Source: Paraburkholderia sp. IMGN_8
GTDB lineage: Bacteria; Pseudomonadota; Gammaproteobacteria; Burkholderiales; Burkholderiaceae
DNA length: 64,000 nt
Direction of reading: 5' to 3'
NCBI RefSeq assembly: GCF_038050405.1
Contig: NZ_CP150900.1
Span: 992,001 to 1,056,000, forward strand
Positions 15,983 to 26,245 of this stretch are shown piece by piece (position 1 is the stretch's first letter; every line of letters starts with the position of its first letter). Below the pieces are notes generated by a model. That model ran no database searches, had not been told where the DNA came from, and saw only the letters and a program-made list of their open reading frames with translations. Made by a program: the position numbers and the translations under genes.

Positions 15983-18619
15983 ATGGATCAATTCGCCAAA
16001 GAGACTTTGCCAATCTCCCTAGAGGAGGAAATGCGCCGTTCGTATCTCGATTACGCGATGAGCGTGATTGTGGGGCGTGCGCTTCCCGATGTTCGCGATG
16101 GCCTGAAGCCGGTGCACCGGCGCGTGCTGTACGCGATGCACGAACTGAACAACGACTGGAACCGGGCTTACAAGAAGTCGGCGCGTATTGTCGGCGATGT
16201 CATCGGTAAATATCACCCGCACGGCGACACGGCTGTCTACGACACGATCGTCCGGATGGCGCAGGATTTCTCGCTGCGCTACATGCTGGTGGACGGTCAG
16301 GGCAACTTCGGCTCGGTCGACGGCGACAATGCCGCGGCCATGCGGTACACCGAAATCCGCATGGCGAAGATCGGCCACGAACTGCTGGCCGACATCGACA
16401 AGGAAACGGTCGACTTCACGCCGAACTACGACGGCAGCGAAAACGAGCCGGCCATTCTGCCGGCGCGCATTCCCAATCTGCTGATCAATGGCTCGTCCGG
16501 TATTGCAGTCGGCATGGCGACCAATATCCCGCCGCACAATCTCAACGAAGTCGTCGATGCGTGTCAGCATCTGCTGAAAAACCCGGAAGCGACGATCGAC
16601 GAGCTGATCGAGATCGTCCCGGCGCCCGATTTCCCGACCGCCGGCATCATCTACGGCGTGGCCGGCGTGCGCGATGGCTATCGCACCGGCCGTGGCCGCG
16701 TGGTGATGCGCGCGCTCACGCACTTCGAGGAAATCGACCGCGGCCAGCGCATGGCGATCATCGTGGACGAGTTGCCGTATCAGGTGAACAAGCGCTCGCT
16801 GCTGGAGCGTATCGCCGAACTGGTCAACGAGAAGAAGCTCGAAGGCATCTCCGATATCCGCGACGAATCCGACAAGAGCGGTATGCGCGTCGTGATCGAA
16901 CTCAAGCGCGGCGAGGTGCCTGAGGTCATTCTCAACAATCTGTATAAGGCGACCCAGCTTCAGGATACCTTCGGCATGAACATGGTCGCGCTGGTCGACG
17001 GCCAGCCGAAGCTGCTCAACCTGAAGGAAATGCTGTCGTGCTTCCTGTCGCATCGCCGGGAAGTGCTGACGCGGCGCACTGTATACGAACTGCGCAAGGC
17101 GCGTGAACGCGGTCATGTGCTCGAAGGTCTGGCGGTCGCACTCGCCAACATCGACGATTTCATCGCGATCATCAAGGCCGCGCCGACTCCGCCGATTGCC
17201 AAGCAGGAATTGATGGCGCGTCCGTGGGATTCGTCGCTGGTGCGGGAGATGTTGGCGCGCGCGGAGACGGAAAACGCCTCGGCCGGCGGCCGCGAAGCGT
17301 ATCGCCCTGATGGTTTGAATCCGGCGTTCGGCATGCAGGCCGACGGCCTCTACCGCTTGTCCGACACCCAGGCTCAGGAAATTTTGCAGATGCGTCTGCA
17401 ACGCCTGACCGGTCTGGAGCAGGACAAGATCATCGGTGAGTATCGCGAAGTGATGGCGCAAATCGCCGACCTGCTGGACATTCTGGCCCGCCCGGAGCGC
17501 ATTACCGCGATCATCGTCGACGAACTGACGTCGATCAAGGCCGAATTCGGCGACGCGCGCCGCTCGAAGATCGAGCTGAACGCGACCGAGCTGAATACCG
17601 AAGACCTGATCACGCCGCAAGAGATGGTTGTGACCATGTCGCACACCGGCTATGTGAAATCGCAGCCGTTGTCCGAATATCGCGCACAAAAGCGCGGCGG
17701 TCGCGGCAAACAGGCGACTTCCATGAAGGAAGACGACTGGATCGACACGCTCTTCATCGCGAACACGCACGATCACATCTTGTGCTTCTCGAACCGCGGC
17801 CGCGTGTATTGGGTCAAGGTTTATGAAGTGCCGCAAGGTTCGCGGAACTCTCGTGGCCGTCCGATCGTCAATATGTTCCCGTTGCAGGACGGCGAGAAGA
17901 TCACGGTCGTGTTGCCGGTCAAGGAATTCTCGGCCGACAAGTTCGTGTTCATGGCCACCGCGTTAGGAACGGTAAAGAAGACGCCGCTGGAAGCCTTCAG
18001 CCGGCCGTTGCGCAAGGGTATTATTGCGGTCGGTCTGGATGACGGCGATTATCTGATCGGCGCCGCCATCACTGACGGCCAGCATGACGTGATGTTGTTT
18101 TCGGATTCGGGCAAGGCAGTGCGCTTCGACGAGAACGACGTGCGTCCGATGGGCCGCGAGGCGCGCGGTGTGCGCGGTATGCAGCTTGAAGACGGTCAGA
18201 ACGTCATTGCGCTGCTGGTGGCTGGCGACGAGCAGCAGTCGGTGCTCACCGCAACCGAAAACGGCTTCGGCAAGCGCACGCCGATCACTGAGTACACGCG
18301 CCACGGTCGCGGTACGAAGGGGATGATCGCGATCCAGACATCGGAGCGTAACGGCAAGGTGGTCGCCGCCACGCTGGTGGATCCGGAAGCGCAGATCATG
18401 CTGATCACCAATACGGGCGTGCTGATCCGCACGCGCGTGTCGGAAATTCGAGAAATGGGGCGCGCAACCCAAGGTGTTACACTCATCAGCCTTGACGAAG
18501 GGACCAAGCTTTCAGGTCTGCAACAGGTTGCTGAGGCGGAAGCGGATGTGGATGTCGAAGGTGACGCCGAAGGTCCCGCTGAAAGCGACAACGGCGGTGA
18601 AGACGGTGGTGCAGCCTGA
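15983..18619 (+). CDS. gyrA: DNA gyrase subunit A
   Basis: This 878-residue topoisomerase II subunit cuts and rejoins DNA while GyrB drives supercoiling with ATP. The winged-helix/tower core contains catalytic Tyr122 (RYTEIRM). The quinolone region has Thr83 and Asp87 ([10 protein letters not shown]), the susceptible-type residues usual for Burkholderia. The C-terminal beta-pinwheel starts with the GyrA box QKRGGRGK, needed for DNA wrapping. The last 30 residues are an acidic tail ([21 protein letters not shown]), which in other bacteria tunes wrapping. An insert around residues 400-450 ([15 protein letters not shown]...) is typical of betaproteobacteria. It starts the gyrA-DUF2059-serC gene order seen throughout Burkholderia. 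Confidence 0.98.
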   Translation: MDQFAKETLPISLEEEMRRSYLDYAMSVIVGRALPDVRDGLKPVHRRVLYAMHELNNDWNRAYKKSARIVGDVIGKYHPHGDTAVYDTIVRMAQDFSLRYMLVDGQGNFGSVDGDNAAAMRYTEIRMAKIGHELLADIDKETVDFTPNYDGSENEPAILPARIPNLLINGSSGIAVGMATNIPPHNLNEVVDACQHLLKNPEATIDELIEIVPAPDFPTAGIIYGVAGVRDGYRTGRGRVVMRALTHFEEIDRGQRMAIIVDELPYQVNKRSLLERIAELVNEKKLEGISDIRDESDKSGMRVVIELKRGEVPEVILNNLYKATQLQDTFGMNMVALVDGQPKLLNLKEMLSCFLSHRREVLTRRTVYELRKARERGHVLEGLAVALANIDDFIAIIKAAPTPPIAKQELMARPWDSSLVREMLARAETENASAGGREAYRPDGLNPAFGMQADGLYRLSDTQAQEILQMRLQRLTGLEQDKIIGEYREVMAQIADLLDILARPERITAIIVDELTSIKAEFGDARRSKIELNATELNTEDLITPQEMVVTMSHTGYVKSQPLSEYRAQKRGGRGKQATSMKEDDWIDTLFIANTHDHILCFSNRGRVYWVKVYEVPQGSRNSRGRPIVNMFPLQDGEKITVVLPVKEFSADKFVFMATALGTVKKTPLEAFSRPLRKGIIAVGLDDGDYLIGAAITDGQHDVMLFSDSGKAVRFDENDVRPMGREARGVRGMQLEDGQNVIALLVAGDEQQSVLTATENGFGKRTPITEYTRHGRGTKGMIAIQTSERNGKVVAATLVDPEAQIMLITNTGVLIRTRVSEIREMGRATQGVTLISLDEGTKLSGLQQVAEAEADVDVEGDAEGPAESDNGGEDGGAA

Positions 18620-18740
18620 TCCGCGTCGGCGGCTCTCAGTCTCAGTTATTGGGTGAAAGCTGCGCAGGGAAAAAATGGCGTATCGGGCCGATACGTATCC
18701 CGCGCAGCTGGCAGTTCAAGTTAATTTCTCTTAGGGAGTA

Positions 18741-19346
18741 ATGATGCAAAAACGATTCAAACAACTGATGTTGCTGGCTGCACTCGTGCCGACCTTTGCT
18801 ATGGCTCAAGCGCTTCAGGGCCAGGCTCCGGCGGCTCCGGCTGCTGCCGCGGCACCGGTTGATCCGGCCAAGCAGGCTGCCATCAAGGACCTGCTGGACG
18901 CAATCGACGCACAGAAGCTCGTCGGCGCCATCGGCAACAGCGCGCAAATGCAAGCCAAGCAACTGGTTCCGGCCATCCTGTCGGACGCTCTGAGCGAAAA
19001 CAAGACGATGACGGACAAGCAGAAGCAGGCTTCCGTCCCGACGCTGCAAAAGAACGCAGTGCCGAAGCTGGTTGACGGCGCGGGCCAGGTGTTCGCAACG
19101 GACGGTTTCCGTCAAGACGCAATGCAAGCTCAGTACGACGCATACGCGAAGTACTACAGCACGTCGGAAATCAAGGACCTGACCACGTTCTACAAGAGCC
19201 CGACCGGCCGCAAGTTCATCCAGGTGCAAGACCAGGTTGGCCGCGACGTCGTGAACGGCTTGATGCAAAAGTACATGCCGCAATCGATCAAGGCAACGCG
19301 TGACCAGGCCGACAAGGAAGTCGCGTCGGTCAAGCCGGCTAAGTAA
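18741..19346 (+). CDS. DUF2059-containing exported protein
   Basis: This 201-residue protein has a signal peptide (residues 1-23, cleavage after AMA), an Ala/Pro-rich linker and a C-terminal helical DUF2059 domain (DAMQAQYDAYAKYYSTSEIKDLTTFYKSPTGRKF). The family is periplasmic and of unknown function. Two ATG codons occur in tandem (18741 and 18744); GGGAG serves either. Codon use is strongly biased, implying high expression. It lies between gyrA and serC, a position conserved in Burkholderia, with a 120-base gap on the gyrA side that probably holds its own promoter. Confidence 0.9.
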   Translation: MMQKRFKQLMLLAALVPTFAMAQALQGQAPAAPAAAAAPVDPAKQAAIKDLLDAIDAQKLVGAIGNSAQMQAKQLVPAILSDALSENKTMTDKQKQASVPTLQKNAVPKLVDGAGQVFATDGFRQDAMQAQYDAYAKYYSTSEIKDLTTFYKSPTGRKFIQVQDQVGRDVVNGLMQKYMPQSIKATRDQADKEVASVKPAK

Positions 19347-19616
19347 GCTCAGGTCGAAAGGCTGCGCTGACATCGCGCTAGCCGCCGGTCGGCACGCTTC
19401 ACAGCGTCCGGGTTTGGCGGGTTGGCGGTGACAATGCGATAATGGTCGTTTGCGCACGCGCGCAGACGGCCATTTTCTTTTTGGGTGCGAAATCGTCGTC
19501 AAACTCGCGTTGTCAGATTCGCGATGCCACCTTCTCGATGTTGAGCTTCGCGGTTGCCAACTTCGCCGATTTTTACGCGATTTACGTTTTTCGCGCCTGC
19601 TTCCGGGGACCCCACG

Positions 19617-20699
19617 ATGCGCGTCTTTAATTTCTCCGCCGGCCCTGCGGCCATGCCAGAAGAAGTGCTGCGCCAGGCAGCCGACGAGATGCTCGATTGG
19701 CAAGGCAGCGGCATGAGCGTGATGGAAATGAGCCATCGCGGCAAAGAGTTCATGTCGATCCACGAGGAAGCACTCGTCGATTTGCGCGAGTTACTCTCGG
19801 TGCCGGCCAGCCACCGTATCCTGTTCCTGCAAGGCGGCGGTTTGGGCGAAAACGCGATCGTGCCGATGAATCTGCTCGGCGCGAAACCGCGTGCCGACTT
19901 TGTCGTAACGGGTTCGTGGTCGCAGAAGTCGTTCAAAGAAGCGCAAAAGTACGGCACCGTGCATCTGGCGGCGAGCGGCCAGACGGCGGACGGCTTCACG
20001 CGCGCGCCGGCGCGCTCCGAATGGCAACTGTCGGACGATCCGGCTTACGTGCATCTGTGCACCAACGAGACGATCCACGGTGTCGAGACCTTCGAAATCC
20101 CCGATATGGGCGATATTCCGCTGGTCGCGGACGTGTCGTCGCACATCCTGTCGCGCCCGATGGACATCGCCAAATACGGCGTGCTGTACGGCGGCGCGCA
20201 GAAGAACATCGGCATGGCGGGCGTGACGGTCGTGATCGTGCGCGAAGATATGCTGGATCGCGCGCAGTCGATCTGCCCGTCGGCGTTCGAATGGAAGACC
20301 GTCGCCGAGAACAATTCGATGTACAACACGCCGCCCACCTACGCGATCTACGTCGCCGGGCTGGTGTTCAAGTGGTTGAAGAAGCAGGGCGGCCTTGCCG
20401 CGATGGAAGCGCGTAACCTCGAAAAGTCGAAGCTGTTGTACGACGCGATCGATTCGAGCCGCTTCTATCTGAACAAGGTCGAGCGTGGCTCGCGCTCGCG
20501 GATGAACGTACCGTTTTTCCTCGTCGACGAGTCGCGCAACGAAGATTTCCTGGCCGGCGCGAAAGCGCGGGGAATGGTGCAGCTAAAGGGCCACAAGTCC
20601 GTCGGCGGCATGCGGGCGTCGATTTATAACGCCGTCCCGCTCGAAGGCGTCAAAGCGCTTGTCGAATACATGAAGGAATTCGAACAGCGCAGCGCCTGA
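19617..20699 (+). CDS. serC: Phosphoserine aminotransferase
   Basis: This 360-residue PLP enzyme of fold type I converts 3-phosphohydroxypyruvate to phosphoserine (serine pathway) and also acts in pyridoxine synthesis. The start [14 protein letters not shown] is the family N-terminus, so an upstream in-frame extension to 19554 is rejected. The PLP lysine is Lys196 in YGGAQKNIG, and the phosphate-binding QGGGLGENA loop is at residues 72-80. It is the first gene of the serC-pheA-hisC-tyrA-aroA-cmk-rpsA supraoperon, a linkage of serine and aromatic synthesis known in pseudomonads and betaproteobacteria. Confidence 0.97.
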   Translation: MRVFNFSAGPAAMPEEVLRQAADEMLDWQGSGMSVMEMSHRGKEFMSIHEEALVDLRELLSVPASHRILFLQGGGLGENAIVPMNLLGAKPRADFVVTGSWSQKSFKEAQKYGTVHLAASGQTADGFTRAPARSEWQLSDDPAYVHLCTNETIHGVETFEIPDMGDIPLVADVSSHILSRPMDIAKYGVLYGGAQKNIGMAGVTVVIVREDMLDRAQSICPSAFEWKTVAENNSMYNTPPTYAIYVAGLVFKWLKKQGGLAAMEARNLEKSKLLYDAIDSSRFYLNKVERGSRSRMNVPFFLVDESRNEDFLAGAKARGMVQLKGHKSVGGMRASIYNAVPLEGVKALVEYMKEFEQRSA

Positions 20700-20762
20700 T
20701 GTTTCAGACATTCAGGCGCGCGCATCCTTTCCAGTAGTTTCCCGGCAGGGCCGTTTTCACGC

Positions 20763-21845
20763 ATGGACGACGAACTCAATACCCGACTCAAACCCCTTCG
20801 CGAGCGCATCGACGCGCTCGACGCGCAGCTGATCGCGCTGCTCAATCAGCGGGCGGCGGTCGCGCTCGAAGTGGGCGAGGTCAAGAAGTATTTCAACGCG
20901 CCGGTGTTCCGCCCTGAGCGCGAACAGCAGGTGATCGCGCGCTTGCAAGACATGAGCGAAGGGCCGCTCGCGAGCGAACATATCAGCGCGATCTGGCGCG
21001 AGATCATGGCCGCGAGCCGCGCGCTCGAAAAACCCATCAAGGCCGCGTATCTCGGCCCGGTCGGCACCTATAGCGAGCAGGCGATGCACGAGTACTTCGG
21101 TCAGTCGATCGAAGGCCTGCCGTGTCCGTCGATCGACGAAGTGTTTCGCGCGGTCGAAGCAGGCGCCGCGGAATTCGGCGTCGTGCCGGTCGAGAATTCG
21201 ACCGAAGGCGCAGTGTCGCGCACGCTCGATCTGCTGCTGCAAACGCAGCTCACGATCGGCGGCGAACTGGCGCTGCCGATTCACCACAACCTGTTGACCC
21301 TGAACGGCGGCCTCACCGGCGTGACGCGCGTGTGCGCGCATGCGCAGGCGCTCGCTCAATGCCAGCGCTGGCTTTCCACGAACGCGCCGCATCTGGAGCG
21401 CCAGGCGGTGTCGAGCAACGCGGAAGCAGCACGCATGGCTGCGGACGATCCGACAGTCGCGGCCATCGCCGGCGATCGCGCCGCGACGCACTACGGTTTG
21501 CAGGTCGCATACGCGCTGATCCAGGACGATCCGCATAACCGCACGCGCTTCGTGATGATCGGCAGGGAGCGGACCGGCGTCAGCGGGCACGACCAGACGT
21601 CGCTGATCGTTTCGGTGGCGAACGAGCCGGGCGCGGTATTCAAGCTGCTCGAGCCACTCGCGCGCCACAGCGTATCGATGACGCGTTTCGAATCGCGTCC
21701 GGCGCGCGTCGGCACGTGGGAGTACTACTTCTACATCGACGTCGAGGGCCATCGCGACGATCCGGCGGTCGCCGCCGCGCTCGCCGAACTCGGCCAGAAG
21801 GCCGAGTTCCTGAAGATCCTCGGCTCGTATCCGCGCGCCCGCTAA
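20763..21845 (+). CDS. pheA: Bifunctional chorismate mutase / prephenate dehydratase
   Basis: This 360-residue fusion makes phenylpyruvate from chorismate. An AroQ-type mutase domain spans residues 1-90 (LRERIDALDAQLIALLNQRAAVALEVGEVK). The prephenate dehydratase domain runs from about 95 to 275, with the NRTRF active-site motif. A C-terminal ACT domain (about 285-360) contains MTRFESRP, the phenylalanine feedback site. Length and order match P-proteins. The gene follows serC by 63 bases and precedes hisC by 68 bases, in line with co-transcription. Confidence 0.97.
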   Translation: MDDELNTRLKPLRERIDALDAQLIALLNQRAAVALEVGEVKKYFNAPVFRPEREQQVIARLQDMSEGPLASEHISAIWREIMAASRALEKPIKAAYLGPVGTYSEQAMHEYFGQSIEGLPCPSIDEVFRAVEAGAAEFGVVPVENSTEGAVSRTLDLLLQTQLTIGGELALPIHHNLLTLNGGLTGVTRVCAHAQALAQCQRWLSTNAPHLERQAVSSNAEAARMAADDPTVAAIAGDRAATHYGLQVAYALIQDDPHNRTRFVMIGRERTGVSGHDQTSLIVSVANEPGAVFKLLEPLARHSVSMTRFESRPARVGTWEYYFYIDVEGHRDDPAVAAALAELGQKAEFLKILGSYPRAR

Positions 21846-21913
21846 TGCCTCGCTAGTGGCACTCGAGCGCGCCAGCTGCGCATTCATTTACTAAATAGTC
21901 GTTCGGAGATTTC

Positions 21914-23026
21914 ATGACAACGTCCTTCGGTCCTTCTTATGTGCGCGCGATTGCGCCTTACATCGCCGGCAAACCGATTTCGGAAGTCGCACGCGAGTTC
22001 GGCCTCGACGAAGCGACCATCGTGAAGCTGGCGTCGAATGAAAATCCGCTTGGCATGCCGGAGTCGGCGCAGCGCGCCATGGCGCAGGCCGCCACCGAAC
22101 TCGGCCGCTATCCGGACGCGAATGCGTTCGAACTGAAGGCCGCGTTGAGCGAGCGCTACGGTGTGCCGGCTGACTGGGTCACGCTTGGCAACGGCAGCAA
22201 CGATATCCTCGAAATCGCCGCGCACGCGTTGGTGGAGAAGGGTCAGTCGATCGTATACGCGCAGTATTCGTTCGCCGTGTACGCACTGGCCACGCAAGGC
22301 GTGGGCGCACGCGCGATCGTCGTGCCGGCCGTCAAGTACGGCCACGACCTCGACGCGATGCTCGCCGCGATTACCGACGATACGCGCCTGATCTTCGTCG
22401 CGAACCCGAACAACCCGACCGGCACGTTCATCGAAGGCCCGAAACTCGAAGCGTTTCTCGACAAGGTGCCGCGTAGCGTGGTCGTCGTGCTGGATGAGGC
22501 ATACACCGAATATCTGCCGGAAGAAAAGCGCTACGACTCGATCGCGTGGGTGCGCCGTTATCCGAATCTGCTGGTGTCGCGCACATTCTCGAAGGCGTTT
22601 GGTCTGGCCGGCTTGCGCGTCGGTTTCGCGATCGCCCAGCCCGAATTGACCGATTTGCTGAACCGTCTGCGTCAGCCGTTCAACGTGAACACGCTGGCGC
22701 AAGCGGCGGCGATCGCGGCGCTGAACGACAAGGCGTTTCTGGAAAAGAGCGCCGCGTTGAATGCGCAAGGCTACCGTCGCCTGACCGAAGCATTCGACAA
22801 GCTCGGCCTCGAATATGTGCCGTCGGACGGCAACTTCGTACTGGTGCGTGTCGGCAACGACGACGCAGCCGGCAATCGCGTCAACCTCGAATTGTTGAAG
22901 CAGGGCGTGATCGTCCGACCGGTCGGCAATTACGGTTTGCCGCAATGGCTGCGCATCACGATCGGCCTGCCGGAAGAAAACGAAGCGTTCCTCGCGGCGC
23001 TTGAAAAGACGCTCGCCACCGCTTAA
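21914..23026 (+). CDS. hisC: Histidinol-phosphate / aromatic aminotransferase
   Basis: This 370-residue PLP aminotransferase of class I/II is a HisC homologue. The Schiff-base lysine is Lys227 in SRTFSKAFGLAGLRVG, and the N-terminal LASNENPLG and FVANPNNPTG cofactor motifs are intact. In this supraoperon the HisC-like enzyme is thought to serve aromatic amino acid transamination (phenylpyruvate or prephenate) as well as, or instead of, histidine synthesis. This is established for the pseudomonad supraoperon and inferred here. A terminator-like hairpin follows its stop and abuts tyrA. Confidence 0.93.
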   Translation: MTTSFGPSYVRAIAPYIAGKPISEVAREFGLDEATIVKLASNENPLGMPESAQRAMAQAATELGRYPDANAFELKAALSERYGVPADWVTLGNGSNDILEIAAHALVEKGQSIVYAQYSFAVYALATQGVGARAIVVPAVKYGHDLDAMLAAITDDTRLIFVANPNNPTGTFIEGPKLEAFLDKVPRSVVVVLDEAYTEYLPEEKRYDSIAWVRRYPNLLVSRTFSKAFGLAGLRVGFAIAQPELTDLLNRLRQPFNVNTLAQAAAIAALNDKAFLEKSAALNAQGYRRLTEAFDKLGLEYVPSDGNFVLVRVGNDDAAGNRVNLELLKQGVIVRPVGNYGLPQWLRITIGLPEENEAFLAALEKTLATA

Positions 23027-23042
23027 GCGGTAGACCTTGACC

Positions 23043-23077
23043 CGCGCGCCTGGATCGATCTGTGGCGCGCTTTTTTC
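23043..23077 (+). terminator. Terminator-like hairpin between hisC and tyrA
   Basis: GCGCGCC pairs with GGCGCGC around a 13-base loop and is followed directly by six T residues. The T-run ends two bases before the GTG taken as the tyrA start, so the element may act as an attenuator or partial terminator inside the supraoperon. Confidence 0.7.
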
Positions 23078-23078
23078 T

Positions 23079-24020
23079 GTGATCGACGTGGCCGCGTTCT
23101 CTTTTAACAAGCTGGTGATTTTCGGTGTCGGCCTGATCGGCGGATCGCTCGCGCGCGCGTTGCGAGAGCGCGGCGAGGCGGCAGGCGCGCGCACGGTGAT
23201 CGGTGTCGGGCGTTCGCCCGCGTCGACCGAGCGTGCGCTGGTGTTGGGTGTAATCGACGGTACTGCGGCGCTAAATGACGATGCTGCATTGCGCGCAGCA
23301 TTGTCCGGCGCGGATCTCGTGCTGCTTGCCGCGCCAGTCGCGCAGACTCAGTCGCTGCTCGAACGAATCGCGCTGTTTCTCGACGCGGACACGATCGTCA
23401 CGGACGCAGGCAGCACCAAATCCGACGTGGTCGCCGCCGCCCGAGCGGCGCTCGGTGCGCGGATCGGCCAATTCGTTCCGGGCCATCCGATTGCCGGGCG
23501 TGAGTCGAGCGGGGTGGATGCCGCCTTGCCCGACCTGTATGTGAACCGCAACGTCGTGTTGTGCGCGCTGCCGGAGAACGCGCCCGAGGCCGTCGCGCGG
23601 GTTGCCGCGATGTGGGCTGCCACCGGCGCCGCTGTGCACGAGATGACGCCGGAGCAGCATGACCGCGTGTTCGCGTCGGTCAGCCATTTGCCGCACGTGT
23701 TGTCGTTCGCGCTGGTCGAGCAGATTCTCAACTCGCCTGACGCTGCGCTGAAATTTTCATTTGCTGCCGGCGGCTTCCGCGATTTCACGCGGATCGCAGC
23801 GTCGAGCCCGGAAATGTGGCGCGACGTGTGCGTCGCGAATCGCGTCGCGCTGCTCGACGAACTCGATGCTTACACGACGGTGCTTGCGCGCTTGCGGGCG
23901 GCGATCGAGGCAGCCGACGGCGCCGCGCTCGAAGCCGTGTTCGCGCGCTCGCGTGTCGCGCGCACCGAGTGGCAGGAGCAGCGCGGTGCGGCTGTCGCGC
24001 CCAGCGACGCCTCGAAATAA
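23079..24020 (+). CDS. tyrA: Prephenate dehydrogenase
   Basis: This protein of about 313 residues is an NAD(P)-dependent dehydrogenase making 4-hydroxyphenylpyruvate for tyrosine. It has a Rossmann site [17 protein letters not shown] near the N-terminus. The catalytic region has [16 protein letters not shown] with the conserved His and Ser, and the dimerisation domain contains [11 protein letters not shown]. The start is uncertain: GTG at 23079 or GTG at 23088 both lie just after a terminator-like hairpin and neither has a Shine-Dalgarno; a TTG at 23037 would place the hairpin inside the gene. It is followed by aroA after 19 bases. Confidence 0.93.
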   Translation: MIDVAAFSFNKLVIFGVGLIGGSLARALRERGEAAGARTVIGVGRSPASTERALVLGVIDGTAALNDDAALRAALSGADLVLLAAPVAQTQSLLERIALFLDADTIVTDAGSTKSDVVAAARAALGARIGQFVPGHPIAGRESSGVDAALPDLYVNRNVVLCALPENAPEAVARVAAMWAATGAAVHEMTPEQHDRVFASVSHLPHVLSFALVEQILNSPDAALKFSFAAGGFRDFTRIAASSPEMWRDVCVANRVALLDELDAYTTVLARLRAAIEAADGAALEAVFARSRVARTEWQEQRGAAVAPSDASK

Positions 24021-24039
24021 CCGGAAACTGGACTCAATC

Positions 24040-25344
24040 ATGGAATTCCTCGATCTCGGACCATTTTCCCGTGCGTCCGGCACGGTTCGCCTGCCAGGCT
24101 CGAAGAGCATTTCGAACCGGGTGCTGCTGCTCGCAGCGCTCGCCGAAGGCGAAACGACCATTACGAATCTGCTCGATTCGGACGACACGCGCGTGATGCT
24201 CGACGCGCTCGAAAAGCTCGGCGTGCGCCTGAAGCGCGACGGCGACACCTGCGTCGTAACCGGCACGCGTGGCGCGTTCACCGCTCGTACCGCCGACCTG
24301 TTCCTCGGCAACGCGGGCACGGCGGTGCGCCCGTTGACGGCGGCGCTCGCGGTCAATGGCGGCGACTATCGCGTGCACGGCGTGCCGCGCATGCACGAGC
24401 GGCCGATCGGCGATCTGGTCGACGGCCTGCGTCAGATCGGCGCGAAGATCGACTACGAAGCGAATGAAGGCTATCCGCCGCTGCGGATTCGCCCAGCGCA
24501 GATTTCTGCGGACGCGCCGATCCGCGTGCGCGGCGACGTGTCGAGCCAGTTCCTCACCTCGCTGTTGATGACGCTGCCGCTGTTGCGCACCGAAAGCGGC
24601 GTAACGACCGTGCAGGTTGACGGCGAACTGATCTCGAAGCCGTACATCGAGATCACGATCAAGCTGATGGAGCGCTTCGGCATCAAGGTCGAGCGCAACG
24701 GCTGGCATCAATTCGTGGTGCCGGCCGGCCAGCGCTATCAGTCGCCGGGCACGATCATGGTGGAAGGCGATGCGTCGTCGGCGTCGTATTTTCTGGCGGC
24801 CGGCGCGCTCGGCGGCGGGCCGCTGCGGGTGGAAGGTGTCGGCCGGGCCAGCATCCAGGGCGACGTCGGTTTTGCCGATGCGCTGATCAAGATGGGTGCG
24901 AACCTGCAGATGGGCGACGACTGGATCGAAGTGCGCGGCGTCGGCCATGACAGCGGCAAGCTCGAGCCGATCGACATGGACTTCAACCTGATTCCCGACG
25001 CAGCGATGACCATCGCCGTCGCCGCGCTGTTCGCCGACGGCACGACCACGTTGCGCAACATTGCCAGCTGGCGCGTGAAGGAAACCGACCGGATCGCCGC
25101 GATGGCAACGGAACTGCGCAAGGTCGGCGCGAAGGTGCAGGAGGGCGAGGATTTCCTCGTCGTCACGCCGCCTGAAAAATTGATTCCGAACGCCTCGATC
25201 GACACTTACGACGATCACCGCATGGCGATGTGCTTCTCGTTGGTGAGTCTCGGCGGCGTGCCGATCCGGATCAACGACCCCAAATGCGTCGGCAAGACGT
25301 TCCCCGATTATTTCGAGCGCTTTATCGCGCTCGCTCAACCCTGA
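24040..25344 (+). CDS. aroA: 5-enolpyruvylshikimate-3-phosphate synthase
   Basis: This 434-residue EPSP synthase carries out the sixth step of the shikimate pathway. The PEP/shikimate-binding start [10 protein letters not shown] is at residues 19-28 (Lys22). [10 protein letters not shown] is the glyphosate-site motif with the conserved Gly of class I enzymes. [10 protein letters not shown] near the C-terminus is the second family signature, and the DDHRMAM motif is present. The ATG at 24040 is chosen because family proteins begin close to it; an in-frame extension back to 23761 overlaps tyrA and is rejected. It is in the middle of the supraoperon with cmk 35 bases downstream. Confidence 0.97.
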   Translation: MEFLDLGPFSRASGTVRLPGSKSISNRVLLLAALAEGETTITNLLDSDDTRVMLDALEKLGVRLKRDGDTCVVTGTRGAFTARTADLFLGNAGTAVRPLTAALAVNGGDYRVHGVPRMHERPIGDLVDGLRQIGAKIDYEANEGYPPLRIRPAQISADAPIRVRGDVSSQFLTSLLMTLPLLRTESGVTTVQVDGELISKPYIEITIKLMERFGIKVERNGWHQFVVPAGQRYQSPGTIMVEGDASSASYFLAAGALGGGPLRVEGVGRASIQGDVGFADALIKMGANLQMGDDWIEVRGVGHDSGKLEPIDMDFNLIPDAAMTIAVAALFADGTTTLRNIASWRVKETDRIAAMATELRKVGAKVQEGEDFLVVTPPEKLIPNASIDTYDDHRMAMCFSLVSLGGVPIRINDPKCVGKTFPDYFERFIALAQP

Positions 25345-25379
25345 TTCGTCCCCGAATCGACTGACGTGCGACTTTTTCG

Positions 25380-26066
25380 ATGAAACCGACCCGTCCCTTT
25401 CACCAGACGCCCGTCATTACGATCGACGGCCCGAGTGCCTCCGGCAAAGGCACCGTGGCCGCGCTGGTTGCCGCGAGCCTCGGTTTTCACTTGCTGGATA
25501 GCGGCGCGCTGTACCGGCTCGCCGCGCTCGCCAGCATGCGCTACGACATTGCGCCGGACGATGCCGATGCGCTCGCAGCACTGATCGACGACCTGCACAT
25601 CACGTTTCGCGAGGGCCTCGCGCAGCTTGACGGCGTCGACGTATCCGCCGAGATTCGCGCGGAGGAGGTCGGCAGTCGCGCCTCGGCGATCGCCGTGCAC
25701 GCGCCCGTGCGCGCCGCGCTGGTGGCGCGTCAGCGGGCTTTCCGCAAGGAACCGGGGCTGGTCGCCGACGGCCGCGACATGGGCACTGTGATCTTCCAGG
25801 ACGCGATTCTGAAGGTGTTCCTCACGGCCAGCGTCGAGGCCCGTGCCGCGCGCCGGCATAAGCAATTGATCCAAAAAGGATTTTCTGCTAATATACATGA
25901 CTTGCTCCGGGATTTGCGTGAGCGCGATGAGCGTGACAGTCAGCGCGCAGCCGCGCCGCTCAAGCCCGCGGCAGATGCAAAGCTGCTTGATACCTCCGCA
26001 TTGTCGGTCGACCAGGCGGTCGAACAGGTGGTGCAGTGGTATGAAGCTTTAGTCCCGCATGCTTGA
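25380..26066 (+). CDS. cmk: Cytidylate kinase
   Basis: This 228-residue nucleoside monophosphate kinase makes CDP and dCDP from CMP and dCMP. The P-loop is GPSASGKGT at residues 17-25. [13 protein letters not shown] is the CMP-binding NMP domain, and [15 protein letters not shown] is the second substrate motif. The lid region [33 protein letters not shown] is complete. The short N-terminal extension is normal in betaproteobacteria. aroA, cmk and rpsA are neighbours in many proteobacteria; rpsA follows here after 179 bases, which probably contain a separate rpsA promoter. Confidence 0.97.
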   Translation: MKPTRPFHQTPVITIDGPSASGKGTVAALVAASLGFHLLDSGALYRLAALASMRYDIAPDDADALAALIDDLHITFREGLAQLDGVDVSAEIRAEEVGSRASAIAVHAPVRAALVARQRAFRKEPGLVADGRDMGTVIFQDAILKVFLTASVEARAARRHKQLIQKGFSANIHDLLRDLRERDERDSQRAAAPLKPAADAKLLDTSALSVDQAVEQVVQWYEALVPHA

Positions 26067-26245
26067 TGAATGTACGAATTGTGCATAAGCCGCGGGCGCA
26101 GTAGAAGTAGTGTTGTCAGTAGGTGCTCCGCGTGTGTCGTGGAGCGTGTATTAACCCCTTAACCCCGCGTGGCATTCGCATTCTTGGCCGTTGCTGACCG
26201 TCCGGCCAGCCGGGCACCGCGAGAACCGTGCAAATTTTGATTTTT

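Noticed and set aside
16019..17836. 605-codon open frame opposite gyrA
   Set aside because: Same explanation; gyrA is intact on the other strand and the antisense product has no family features.
21884..23194. 436-codon open frame opposite hisC
   Set aside because: Antisense shadow; it also crosses the terminator-like hairpin and the tyrA start.
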